The translations under genes and the position numbers were made by a program. Under the pieces are notes generated by a model that saw only the letters and a program-made list of their open reading frames with translations, searched no databases and was not told where the DNA came from. Of a stretch of DNA of 49,285 bases, positions 41,070-49,285 are shown in pieces; positions within the stretch are counted from its first letter, which is position 1; each line of letters starts with the position of its first letter. The stretch comes from Vreelandella lionensis (GTDB lineage Bacteria > Pseudomonadota > Gammaproteobacteria > Pseudomonadales > Halomonadaceae): positions 1 through 49,285 of the forward strand of contig NZ_MWVI01000087.1 of the NCBI RefSeq assembly GCF_002087295.1. Direction: 5' to 3'.

Positions 41070-41165
41070 TTCCGGTCTTGAATTGAAACTCCCCGGCTAG
41101 TTCCTCACTGGACCGGGTCTTTTGGAATTCACTTTCCGTCCTAAACCACGTGGGAATAACGAGTT

Positions 41166-41300
41166 ATGAAACGCACTTTTCAACCCAGCGTTCTCAAGCG
41201 CAAGCGCGCGCATGGCTTCCGTGCTCGTATGCCAACCAAAAACGGCCGTGCCGTTATCGCACGCCGCCGCGCCAAAGGCCGCAAGCGTCTGAGCGCCTGA
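41166..41300 (+). CDS. rpmH: 50S ribosomal protein L34
   Basis: Intact 44-residue basic protein: begins [18 protein letters not shown] and contains [20 protein letters not shown], the L34 signature. It is first of the rpmH-rnpA-yidC-mnmE series next to the origin and ends a few bases before rnpA. Confidence 0.97.
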   Translation: MKRTFQPSVLKRKRAHGFRARMPTKNGRAVIARRRAKGRKRLSA

Positions 41301-41313
41301 TCTCGGATTGCGT

Positions 41314-41716
41314 GTGTCGCAACAAGGCTTTCCCCGGTGCTTACGTTTGCTAAATGCCGGGGATTTTAGTCACGTGTTTGAACAGGCCGACCTGAAAGTT
41401 CATGGCAAAGGTATGATGGCGCTAGCGCGCATGAGTACCCGGGGGCATCCCCGTATTGGACTGGTGGTCAGGCAAAAAAAATGTGAAGCTCGCTGTTGAT
41501 CGTAACCGCTTCAAGCGACTCGTCCGGGAATCCGTTCGTCTACGTCAGGATCACTTACCCTCTGTGGATATCGTGATATTGGCGAAGCGCGGCGTGCAGG
41601 ATATCGATAACGAAACGCTTACTCGCCAGCTACACGGCATGTGGAAACGACTTCATCGCGACGCACAGGCGGTGTCTGCACCTCCCCCGCCTCATGGCGT
41701 AACACGTGACGCTTGA
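41314..41716 (+). CDS. rnpA: Ribonuclease P protein component, frameshifted
   Basis: Protein subunit of RNase P, which trims tRNA 5' ends. GFPRCLRLLNAGDFSHVFEQ is in the first frame; LAVDRNRFKRLVRESVRLRQ, the RNR RNA-binding motif, and VILAKRGVQDID are in the second. A surplus A at 41470 makes the break; corrected it reads GLVVGKKNVKLAVDRN. The joined length of 133 fits. No ATG is available: GTG 41314 gives a family-like start, and TTG 41308 is an alternative. The gene follows rpmH closely. Confidence 0.92.
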
Positions 41717-41741
41717 CGACATACCTCGCCGCTCGACCTCG

Positions 41742-41759
41742 GCCTGCCGCTTGGCAGGC
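41742..41759 (+). other. Hairpin between rnpA and yidC
   Basis: Seven-base arms GCCTGCC and GGCAGGC with a GCTT loop, followed by TTTCG. It is a possible weak terminator or attenuator in the 115-base gap where yidD is usually found. Confidence 0.45.
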
Positions 41760-41831
41760 TTTCGTGTGTCATGGGTCGAGTAAATGACACTGCGCCATTA
41801 GCATGTTCACCACCCATCGGGCAGAACCCTC

Positions 41832-43621
41832 ATGGACGTAAAACGACTTTTATTACTGATTCCACTGGCAGTGCTTGCCTACCTTTTGGTTGTACAGTGG
41901 AATCAGGATTACGGGCAGACCACCTACGACTCAACGCCTGAGATAACCCAAAGCAGGAAACGGGGCTCCTGCGAGCGAGAACGGTAGCGATGATCTCTCT
42001 GTACCTAGCACTTCCGCTCCTCAAAACGCCATCAGCGAATGCGTCGGTGATGCTGAAAGCGACACCGCCAGCCGCGACTTTATTGCCGTCCCCACCGACG
42101 TACTTGACGTACGCATCGACCCCTTTGGTGGCGATATTGTCTACGCTGCCCTGCCGCAGCATAAGCTGACGCTGGATTCCGACCGCAATTACGTGCTGCT
42201 ATCGGATAACGCCACGCGTAGCTACGTGGCCCGCTCAGGGCTACAGCTAGATGGCCAAGCAAGCCGCATTGCCTTCACTCCTGAGCGTAACGAGTACCGC
42301 TTGGGTGACGAAGAAGAGCAGCTAAGCGTTGACCTTACCGCCGACGTGAACGGTGTTGAGGTCATCAAGCGCCTGACATTTGATCGCGGCAGCTATGCGG
42401 TTAACGTGAGCTACTATCTAGCCAATAACACCGATGCGCCGGTGAGTGCTCGCTTTATTGGTCAGCTGGCTCGCGACAATAGCCCGGACCCGTCTAGCGG
42501 TGTGGCCATGGGGATGAACTCCTACCTGGGGCCCGCCTATTCCACGCCGGAAGCGCGTTACGAGAAGATCGACTTTGAAACTATTCAAAGCCGTAGCTTC
42601 GAGAACCGCGAAGGGCAGGGTGGTTGGGTTGCGATGATCCAGCCCTACTTCCTCTCCGCTTGGGCACCGCCACAAAACCAGCAAAACCTCTACTACGTAA
42701 CGACCGATTCTCGTGATCGTAACGTAGTGGCCTTTGCTGGCCCCACCAGCAGCGTCGCCGCCGATGGCGAAGCTACGCTGAGTGCTACGCTCTACATGGG
42801 TCCGAAGGTTCAGGACTACCTTGAGCAAGTCGCACCGAACCTTAAGCTCACCGTGGATTACGGCTGGCTTTGGTTCATTGCCAACCCGCTGTTCTGGCTG
42901 CTGGATAAGATCCACGACATCGTCGGTAACTGGGGCTGGTCGGTCGTTTTGCTTACCGTGCTGGTGAAGCTGGTGCTCTTCCCGGCTGTCTGCCAAGGCC
43001 TACAAGTCCATGGCGCGTATGCGCAAACTGGGCCCAGAGATGCAGCGTCTCAAAGAGATGTATGGCGACGACCGCCAGAAAATGTCTCAAGAGATGATGA
43101 AGTTCTACCAGAAAGAGAAGATCAATCCGCTAGGTGGCTGTTTGCCGATTCTGGTACAGATGCCGGTATTTATCGCCCTGTACTGGATGCTGCTGGAATC
43201 CGTTGAGCTGCGCCACGCGCCGTTCATGTTCTGGATCCAGGATCTCTCGGTGAAAGACCCCTACTTCATCCTACCGATTCTGATGGGTATCTCGATGTTT
43301 GTTCAGCAGATGCTGAACACGACACCGCCAGACCCCATGCAGGCGAAGATCATGAAGATGCTGCCGATTATCTTCACCTTCTTCTTCCTGTGGTTCCCGG
43401 CAGGTTTGGTCATCTACTGGGTAGTCAACAACATCATCTCGGTGGCGCAGCAGTACTTTATTACGCGCAGTATTGAGAATGACCCAAGCGTCGGCAAAGG
43501 GATGCGAACCAAGGTAATCGCTCCCCTCTGCTACTCCCAGACCCCCGCCTTTGCGGGGGTCTGGCGTTTTAGGCCTAACCTGCTCATCATGAGCGCCATC
43601 ACGATACACTCATCTCATTAG
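41832..43621 (+). CDS. yidC: Membrane protein insertase YidC, frameshifted
   Basis: Inserts proteins into the inner membrane. It opens [20 protein letters not shown] (first membrane segment), has a periplasmic domain from about residue 80 ([18 protein letters not shown]), then the conserved membrane core [40 protein letters not shown] and [20 protein letters not shown]. Two surplus bases break it: an A in 41950-41952 (corrected [17 protein letters not shown]) and a G at 42984-42985 (corrected [17 protein letters not shown]). As read, the frame runs on to 43621 across a strong terminator hairpin, so the true stop is probably TAA 43515-43517 after a third indel near 43500. That end would give about 560 residues, normal for the family. 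Confidence 0.93.
43537..43570 (+). terminator. Terminator after yidC
   Basis: A perfect 12-base stem (43537-43548 with 43553-43564), four-base loop, then CGTTTT. It falls within the apparent yidC frame as given, which argues that yidC really ends upstream. Confidence 0.82.
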
Positions 43622-43636
43622 CCACTAGGAAGCGTC

Positions 43637-45007
43637 ATGGCCGATCGACTCTATACCCAAGACACCATTACCGCCTTGGCAACCCCACCCGGCCGTGGCG
43701 GCGTTGGTATTATTCGCGTGTCAGGCCCCGCTTGCCGCGCGATAGCCACTGAAATACTGGGTGATTGCCCTGCTCCTCGTTACGCTCACTACGGCCCGTT
43801 TCAAGGCGCTAAAGGCATCATTGACGAAGGCATAGCGCTACTGTTTAACGGCCCCCACTCCTTCACCGGTGAAGACGTGCTGGAGCTGCAAGGCCACGGC
43901 GGCCCCATCATTATGGATATGCTGCTTGAGCGCTGCCTGCAGCTAGGCGCTCGCCTGGCCCGGCCCGGAGAGTTCTCTGAACGGGCGTTTCTTAACGACA
44001 AGCTGGATCTGGCACAGGCGGAAGCAATTGCCGACCTTATTGATGCCACCTCCCGCTCCGCCGCTGAGAACGCCGTGCGCTCGCTTCAGGGCGAGTTCTC
44101 ACAGCGGGTTGCTGCGCTGGTCCAACGGCTGATTGAGCTGCGCGTTTACGTTGAAGCTGCCATCGATTTTCCGGAGGAAGAAATCGACTTTCTCGCCGAT
44201 GGCCATGTCGCCACGCACTTAGAGAGTGTTCAGCAGGCGCTGGTTGCTGTTCGTAAGGCCGCTGGGCAAGGCGCTCTGCTACGCGAGGGCATGAGCGTGG
44301 TGATTGCAGGACGCCCCAATGCAGGTAAATCGAGCCTACTGAACGCGCTGACCGAGCAGGATACGGCTATTGTGACAGACATCGCGGGCACCACTCGTGA
44401 CGTACTGCGGGAGTACATTCACCTAGACGGCATGCCGCTGCATATTATCGATACTGCCGGGCTGCGTGATACGCCCGATGCAGTAGAGAAAATCGGTGTT
44501 GCCCGGGCATGGGAAGAGATAGAAAAGGCCGACCGCGTACTGCTTATGGTGGATGCATCTACCACAGCGGCTACCGACCCGATGAGCATCTGGCCTGAGT
44601 TCGTGGAGCGCCTCCCCGATCAAAGCAGGCTTACCCTGGTGCGTAATAAAATCGATGCCAGTGCTGAAGCGCCGGGCATTGAATTATCCACAGCCACTCC
44701 GATTATTCGGCTATCAGCGAAAACTGGAGAGGGTGTGGATAGTTTGAAAACGCATTTGAAAGAGGTGATGGGCTTCTCTGCAACGACAGAGGGCCGCTTC
44801 TCCGCCCGCCGCCGCCATTTGGATGCCCTTGACCGCGCCATGGCGGCACTTGATACAGGGCGAGCACAGCTAGATCGCTACGGTGCAGGTGAGCTGCTTG
44901 CCGAAGACCTGAGGGATGCGCAGCAGGCGCTGGGAGAGATCACCGGCGAATTTAGCGCCGATGATCTGCTTGGCGAAATTTTTGGCAGCTTCTGTATTGG
45001 CAAGTAA
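43637..45007 (+). CDS. mnmE: tRNA modification GTPase MnmE
   Basis: With MnmG it makes the carboxymethylaminomethyl group on U34 of some tRNAs. It is intact at 456 residues. The N-terminal folate-binding domain starts [21 protein letters not shown]; the G domain has [14 protein letters not shown] (P-loop), [16 protein letters not shown] and NKID; the C-terminus is the functional CIGK. AGGAA five bases before the ATG supports the start. A terminator after yidC suggests its own promoter. Confidence 0.97.
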   Translation: MADRLYTQDTITALATPPGRGGVGIIRVSGPACRAIATEILGDCPAPRYAHYGPFQGAKGIIDEGIALLFNGPHSFTGEDVLELQGHGGPIIMDMLLERCLQLGARLARPGEFSERAFLNDKLDLAQAEAIADLIDATSRSAAENAVRSLQGEFSQRVAALVQRLIELRVYVEAAIDFPEEEIDFLADGHVATHLESVQQALVAVRKAAGQGALLREGMSVVIAGRPNAGKSSLLNALTEQDTAIVTDIAGTTRDVLREYIHLDGMPLHIIDTAGLRDTPDAVEKIGVARAWEEIEKADRVLLMVDASTTAATDPMSIWPEFVERLPDQSRLTLVRNKIDASAEAPGIELSTATPIIRLSAKTGEGVDSLKTHLKEVMGFSATTEGRFSARRRHLDALDRAMAALDTGRAQLDRYGAGELLAEDLRDAQQALGEITGEFSADDLLGEIFGSFCIGK

Positions 45008-45049
45008 CCGAGCCACTCGTAACACATCATCCACCACGACTATCCGTCA

Positions 45050-45895
45050 CTACTCGCCCACCAGCCATTTGGCGCGGTAGTGGCTGTCGCTCCCCAGCAG
45101 CGGTGTCACCTGCGACATCGCTGCAGCAAGCTGCTCATCCAGCCCCCAGGGCGGATTGATGACCACCATGCCGCTACCGTACATCCCGTGCGCACTCTCC
45201 CCCGCGGCTCGTAGCAGCAGCTCGCTGTGCCAAATCTTGCGAATGCCACTCGCTGCAAGGCCGCTGAGCAACGTTTCGTGATGCCCAGCAGGCAGCAGCG
45301 GGTACCAAATCATCACCACGGCGTGGCGCACTTTTTCCAGGGTATAAGCAACCGCGTCGACAACCTCTTGATACTCCGCTTTGCGCTCGTAGCTAGGGTC
45401 TACCAACACGCACATTCGTGGCGTCGACACCGGCACCAACTGTTTCAGCCCCTGCAACCCATCGCCGTATACGCGACGTGCCTGCTTTGGCAGCGCCTGG
45501 CCACTCAAATGTTCATGCTCACCCGGGTGCAGCTCAAATAGACGCAGTTGGTCATGGTCACGTAGCGCCTGAGCAAGCCACCAGGGTGAACCCGGGTAGT
45601 GAGATAGCGCATCAGCGTTGGGTTGTGCTGAATTCAAAGAGGTAAGCCAACGACTGAGCAACGGGTCGCTCAGCTGCTGTCGGGCCTGCCAGAGCGGAGC
45701 GATGCCTTCCCGGTACTCTTGAAGCCGCTGGGTCTCTTTGGTGGCTAGCGGATAGAGGCCTCTCCCTGCATGACTATCCACATATGTAATTGCTGATTTT
45801 TTACGTAATAAATAGTCAGCCACCGCATAAAGCGTTAAATGCTTCTGGACATCGGCAAAGTTTCCGGCGTGATAGGCGTGTTGATACGACAGCAT
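45050..45895 (-). CDS. rlmJ: 23S rRNA m6A2030 methyltransferase RlmJ
   Basis: SAM-dependent methyltransferase (YhiR family). It is intact at 281 residues from MLSYQHAYHAGNFADVQKH, the usual family start; YVDSHAGRGLY is the SAM motif and LVDPSYERKAEY the catalytic loop (DPPY in E. coli, DPSY here). A TTG eight codons upstream is less likely. Only 22 bases separate the start from the upstream terminator tail, so its promoter or leader must overlap the hairpin, or it depends on read-through. It is convergent with mnmE. Confidence 0.92.
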   Translation of the reverse strand: MLSYQHAYHAGNFADVQKHLTLYAVADYLLRKKSAITYVDSHAGRGLYPLATKETQRLQEYREGIAPLWQARQQLSDPLLSRWLTSLNSAQPNADALSHYPGSPWWLAQALRDHDQLRLFELHPGEHEHLSGQALPKQARRVYGDGLQGLKQLVPVSTPRMCVLVDPSYERKAEYQEVVDAVAYTLEKVRHAVVMIWYPLLPAGHHETLLSGLAASGIRKIWHSELLLRAAGESAHGMYGSGMVVINPPWGLDEQLAAAMSQVTPLLGSDSHYRAKWLVGE

Positions 45896-45917
45896 GGCAG
45901 CTCGCTTGCAGTTGAAC

Positions 45918-45949
45918 AAAAAAAGCCCGCTATGTGAGCATAGCGGGCT
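45918..45949 (-). terminator. Terminator after the OmpA-family lipoprotein
   Basis: A perfect 11-base stem (45924-45934 with 45939-45949), a four-base loop, and on the minus strand a run of seven Ts (45918-45924). Confidence 0.85.
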
Positions 45950-45981
45950 CTAGACAGCAATGCTGAGATTAACGCATTACG

Positions 45982-46653
45982 TTACTGGCCGTTACCGGTA
46001 GGGGTAAGAGTAATTTCTACCCGACGGTTTTGAGCACGCCCCTGTTCATTATCGTTACTAGCGACCGGCTGATTGGCACCGTAACCCATGGTGTTTAAGC
46101 GCATAGAGGAAACACCGTTCTGGCTCAGGTAGCTACCAACCGACTGAGCACGACGCTCAGAGAGACGCTGGTTGTAGCTGGCATCGCCGGTGCTATCCGT
46201 GTGGCCTGCGATGTTAACGCGGGTGTCGGTGTATTCGGTGAGTACGTTGGCCACTTCATTGAGGGCGCTGCGCGCGTCGGCGGTAAGCTCAGCCGAATCA
46301 AACCCGAACGTGACGCTGCTAGGCATGTTAAGCACAATATCATCGCCACGGCGGTCAATTTCAATACGCGAGCCTTGCAGATTGTCACGCAACTGCTGCT
46401 CTTGGCGGTCCATGTACACACCCACACCAGCACCGGCCGCCGCGCCTACTGCGGCACCAATTAGCGCACGGTCACGGCGGCTGGTGCTGCCATCGCCCGA
46501 AAGCGCGCCGGCAGCCGCGCCAATCGCCGCGCCAATGCCGGTGCCCATCGCGGTGCTAGAGCGCTGCGTTTGACCGCCGTAAGGGTCGGAAGTCGCACAG
46601 CCAGCCAATAAAATAGCCGCTGCTAACGGGGTCAGTAGTCGAGAAATACGCAT
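45982..46653 (-). CDS. OmpA-family lipoprotein (YiaD-like)
   Basis: Outer-membrane lipoprotein of 223 residues. The signal peptide ends in the lipobox LLAGC (Cys ~19). A glycine-zipper region follows, with two GIGAAIGAAAGAL/IGAAVGAAAGAG repeats (residues ~40-80), then an OmpA-like peptidoglycan-binding domain with VTFGFDSAELTADARSAL and IAGHTDSTGDASYNQRLSERRA to GRAQNRRVEI. AAGGAG six bases before ATG 46653 sets the start. The layout resembles YiaD. A role in envelope stability is inferred from the family. Confidence 0.88.
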   Translation of the reverse strand: MRISRLLTPLAAAILLAGCATSDPYGGQTQRSSTAMGTGIGAAIGAAAGALSGDGSTSRRDRALIGAAVGAAAGAGVGVYMDRQEQQLRDNLQGSRIEIDRRGDDIVLNMPSSVTFGFDSAELTADARSALNEVANVLTEYTDTRVNIAGHTDSTGDASYNQRLSERRAQSVGSYLSQNGVSSMRLNTMGYGANQPVASNDNEQGRAQNRRVEITLTPTGNGQ

Positions 46654-46713
46654 CACTCACTCCTTGCTTATGATTGGGTTATTGCCTTATAGATCGCTGG
46701 TCACTTGTACTGA

Positions 46714-47883
46714 TCACTCTTCGCTGATTAAGGCCAGCAACTCGTTCAAGAATAATAGACCTTGAGGCGATGCACGCAGCTTTTCGGGCATTTCCATTAA
46801 AAGTCCTTTTTCCTGTGCGCTTTGTAAACGGTTAAGTAACAGAGCGTTTGGCTGGCCAGTATGGGCAAACCAATCCGCTAACGTCACGCCTTCCGTTAAA
46901 CGCAGCGCGTTCATGGCAAACTCAAGGGGCAGTTCCTGGGGTTCGATAAGCTGCTGTCCTGCCACAAAACCACGCGGGTCGTTAGCGCGACGTAAGTACG
47001 CATCGGGTTGGCGGGTTTTCCAGCGCCGCTCAATCTGCCACTCCCCCTGGGAATCGATGTGGGTGAGTTTTCCATGAGCGCCTGCGCCAATCCCCAAATA
47101 GTCGCCAAATCGCCAGTAGTTCAGGTTATGCCGGCTCTGACATCCTGGGCGGGCATAGGCTGAGATCTCATACCGGTTTAATCCAGCCTGCTCCAAGCGT
47201 TGGTGCCCCGCTTCCTGAATATCCCACAGCGCTTCCTCTTCTGGCAGTGGTGGCGGATGCGAGAAAAACGCCGTATTAGGCTCCAGGGTTAACTGATACC
47301 AAGAAAGATGTTCAGGATTGAGGGCAAGCGCCTGGTCAATATCTTCCATGGCTTGCTCGGGTGTTTGCTGGGGTAGCCCATGCATCAGATCAATATTGAG
47401 GTTATCAAATCCCGCCGCCTTGGCCTCGCTAATCGCCGTCACCGCTTCGTTGCCACTGTGAATTCGCCCTAGAGCGCTGAGCTGAGTTGGGCGGAAACTC
47501 TGTACGCCTAGAGACAACCGATTAATACCTGCTTCCCGGTAACCGATAAACCGCTGCTGCTCGGTCGTTCCTGGATTCGCTTCCAGCGTGATTTCAATTG
47601 TGGGTGAAAAAGGCAGCCGCTGGCGGATACCTTCAAACAACTGTTGATAAAAGCCAGGAGAAAGAAGACTAGGCGTACCACCACCAATAAAAATAGTTTG
47701 AATGGTTCGGCCAGAAGCCAACGATACATCACCGTCCAAGTCGCTAAGTAAAGCGGCCAAGTACGCCGCTTCGGGTAGCTCGCTAGAATCAGGTTCATGG
47801 GAGTTAAAGTCGCAATAGGGGCACTTGCGTACACACCAAGGCGTATGAATATAAAGCGATAGTGGCGGCAGCTGATCAGCCAT
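46714..47883 (-). CDS. hemW: Heme chaperone HemW (radical SAM)
   Basis: Radical-SAM relative of HemN that delivers heme. It is intact at 389 residues. YIHTPWCVRKCPYCDFNSHE has the CxxxCxxC cluster motif, followed by IFIGGGTPSLL, LEANPGT and GVQSF. Unlike HemN proper it has the single CPYCDF-type cluster and HemW C-terminal domain. Often misnamed coproporphyrinogen oxidase. The start overlaps the rdgB end by eight bases, the usual rdgB-hemW coupling. Confidence 0.93.
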   Translation of the reverse strand: MADQLPPLSLYIHTPWCVRKCPYCDFNSHEPDSSELPEAAYLAALLSDLDGDVSLASGRTIQTIFIGGGTPSLLSPGFYQQLFEGIRQRLPFSPTIEITLEANPGTTEQQRFIGYREAGINRLSLGVQSFRPTQLSALGRIHSGNEAVTAISEAKAAGFDNLNIDLMHGLPQQTPEQAMEDIDQALALNPEHLSWYQLTLEPNTAFFSHPPPLPEEEALWDIQEAGHQRLEQAGLNRYEISAYARPGCQSRHNLNYWRFGDYLGIGAGAHGKLTHIDSQGEWQIERRWKTRQPDAYLRRANDPRGFVAGQQLIEPQELPLEFAMNALRLTEGVTLADWFAHTGQPNALLLNRLQSAQEKGLLMEMPEKLRASPQGLLFLNELLALISEE

Positions 47884-48484
47884 GCGCCACCTTCAAAATA
47901 TCTACTAGGGCGTGAAGCGCACGCCCTCGATGGCTTAAGCGGTTTTTGGTCTCGCTTTGTAGTTCGGCGACGCTCATGCCCTGGTCGGGTAACCAAAAAA
48001 GCGGGTCGTAACCAAAACCACCCTCGCCGCGAGGATGGGCAAGGATTTCTCCCTCCCAGCTACGCTGCACAATCACGGGCACCGGGTCTTCTGCATGGCG
48101 TAAATAGACCAAAACGCACCAATAACGGCCCGTGCGCTGACCTTCCGCGCACTCACTGAGCGCCGCCAACAGTTTCTCGTTGTTACGTTCGTCACTTTTA
48201 GGCTCACCCGCATAGCGAGCGGAATAGATGCCTGGCGCCCCATGCAGCGCATCTACTTCTAACCCAGAGTCATCTGCTAGCGCAGGTAACCCACTTACTC
48301 GGCTGGCTTCACGCGCTTTTAACAAAGCGTTTTCGACAAACGTGAGGCCTGTCTCCTCCACATCGTGCACACCAAATTCTGCTTGAGGCCGTACGTCCAA
48401 CCCTAGCGGCGACAGCAACTGATTGAATTCTCTTAATTTACCGGCATTTCCGCTGGCTAAAACAAGCGTGTTCGATGCATTCAT
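47876..48484 (-). CDS. rdgB: XTP/dITP pyrophosphatase (RdgB/HAM1)
   Basis: House-cleaning nucleotidase that hydrolyses dITP, ITP and XTP to monophosphates. It is intact at 202 residues: LVLASGNAGKLREFNQLL (substrate loop), ETGLTFVENALLKAR, LADDSGLEVDALHGAPG (metal-binding Asp), GGFGYDPLFW and KNRLSHRGRAL. It is the upstream gene of the rdgB-hemW pair and opens leftward from the AT-rich gap before the LuxR-family gene. Confidence 0.95.
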   Translation of the reverse strand: MNASNTLVLASGNAGKLREFNQLLSPLGLDVRPQAEFGVHDVEETGLTFVENALLKAREASRVSGLPALADDSGLEVDALHGAPGIYSARYAGEPKSDERNNEKLLAALSECAEGQRTGRYWCVLVYLRHAEDPVPVIVQRSWEGEILAHPRGEGGFGYDPLFWLPDQGMSVAELQSETKNRLSHRGRALHALVDILKVAHG

Positions 48485-48767
48485 TGGGGCTACCTCCTCA
48501 CAGAAGGTTCTCAGTTTACGCCTATCCGAAACGCAGCTAAAGGAGACAAAATGTAACTCAGTGTATCTTAAAAAACTGGCGCCAAAAAATCAGGAATAAG
48601 AAAAAATATCTTTAAAAAACAAAACGATAATCAAATATTACAAAATAGAATAACTATATAAAAATTACTTTTGCCATTATTTTGATAACAAAACTTTACG
48701 AAATGTGGCTTATGGGCAACACTCTAGTAGTCACCTGCTCACGCTTTATTTCCATGAGGTCTACCTA
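48485..48767. promoter_or_regulatory. AT-rich intergenic region before the CsgD-like gene
   Basis: Divergent gap of 283 bases. From about 48560 to 48710 the composition turns sharply AT-rich with A tracts (AAAAAA, TTTAAAAAA), unlike anything nearby except oriC. Such leaders are typical of csgD-type promoters that bind H-NS, IHF and other regulators; no individual site is certain. A weak TTGCCA/TTTACG pair lies at about 48671-48700. Confidence 0.45.
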
Positions 48768-49285
48768 ATGTCACAAGAAAAACTTCAAGGCTTGGTGTAC
48801 ATCGTCCACCGAAAAAAGCCCTCAATCGCAGCTGTTTGCTGACTACTTACATCAGCACACGGGATGTGCGGTTAGCATTCACCCACCCCGTGGTACCTTA
48901 CCCACTGCCACCTCAGACAAACTCCTGATCTTGATTGATAGCGATCACATCGGGATTGATGCTCTGCCCGAGTGGCAAGACAAGCTTCCCGAACCATTAC
49001 AAAAACCCCCCTTGCCGCCTTTAACATCCGAGATATGGACCATGCTTTAGAAGCTCTCTCCTGCGCTCAGTTAAAAGGAGTGTTTTATCGGAATGAAAGC
49101 TTGGAAGTTATATGTAAAGGCATACATGCATTGCTGGAAGGCGAACTATGGATGTCCCGGGATTTAATGGCCCGACTAATCCTCTTTTATCGTAAATATC
49201 AAAGTAATGCTTTCCGTCCTGCCTGTGGTTTAACCAACCGAGAAATGGAAATTATCTCACTCCTGAATCCGTGAAGCCGGCGCCG
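48768..49285 (+). CDS. LuxR-family regulator, CsgD/VpsT-like, frameshifted and cut by the window end
   Basis: The N-terminal receiver-like domain starts MSQEKLQGLVYIVHRK and continues, after correction, SPQSQLFADYLHQHTGCAV and LLILIDSDHIGIDALPEW. The later part has LAAFNIRDMDHALEALSCAQ, LKGVFYRNESLEVICKGIHA and MSRDLMARLILF, and the HTH begins LTNREMEIISLL. KGVFY-E-I-KGI-A--W-SR is the CsgD/VpsT pattern of biofilm regulators. A surplus A in the A6 run at 48811-48816 and a missing base in the A5C6 tract near 49000-49010 split it; a further shift near 49270 is likely. GAGG nine bases before ATG 48768 fits. The target genes are not in the window. Confidence 0.78.

Noticed and set aside
48811..48816. 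A6 run in the LuxR-family gene as a programmed frameshift site
   Set aside because: A second and probably third indel follow in the same gene, and similar breaks affect many unrelated genes; error is simpler.

Overview
The window reads as a GC-rich gammaproteobacterial chromosome segment, most like Halomonas or a close relative (Halomonadaceae). That placement rests on protein resemblance and gene order from memory, not on a database search. It carries the replication-origin region, with gyrB-recF-dnaN-dnaA, an AT-rich oriC with DnaA boxes, then rpmH-rnpA-yidC-mnmE. No transposon, prophage, tRNA, rRNA or CRISPR array was seen.

Layout. (1) 1-5.97 kb: pyrB (+), then leftward gshB-yqgE-ruvX, a CvfB-like S1 protein, and rhodanese-secB-rsmE. 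(2) 6.2-10.3 kb: rightward gpmI-envC-ctpA. (3) 10.3-16.5 kb: leftward ygfB-pepP-ubiH-ubiI, divergent from zapA, 6S RNA (ssrS) and the 5-formyl-THF cyclo-ligase gene, plus an unlisted 32-codon membrane-peptide gene. (4) 16.7-19.1 kb: ilvA and rpiA, divergent. (5) 19.0-30.3 kb: an LPS inner-core locus with Kdo transferase WaaA, heptose synthesis (HldE, HldD, with GmhB further on), Kdo kinase KdkA, heptosyltransferase WaaF, four other glycosyltransferases and an OpgB-like phosphoglycerol transferase. (6) 30.4-34.2 kb: glyQ-glyS and gmhB. (7) 34.3-45.0 kb: the origin region. (8) 45-48.5 kb: leftward rdgB-hemW, an OmpA-type lipoprotein and rlmJ. (9) At the right edge, behind an AT-rich intergenic stretch, lies the start of a CsgD/VpsT-like LuxR-family regulator.

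Five parS-like palindromes (TGTTTCACGTGAAACA, four exact and one with a single mismatch) lie between 25.0 and 37.5 kb, so the ParB centromere zone flanks the origin on the gyrB side. Three of them sit inside coding sequence in the same frame, giving the peptide FHVK each time.

The dominant oddity is sequence integrity. About thirty single- or double-base indels and three in-frame stops break genes that cannot be lost (dnaN, gyrB, glyS, glyQ neighbourhood, yidC, rnpA, secB, ilvA and others). Joining the frames restores family-typical lengths nearly everywhere. I read these as consensus errors, not pseudogenes, and give whole-gene coordinates with the position of each break.
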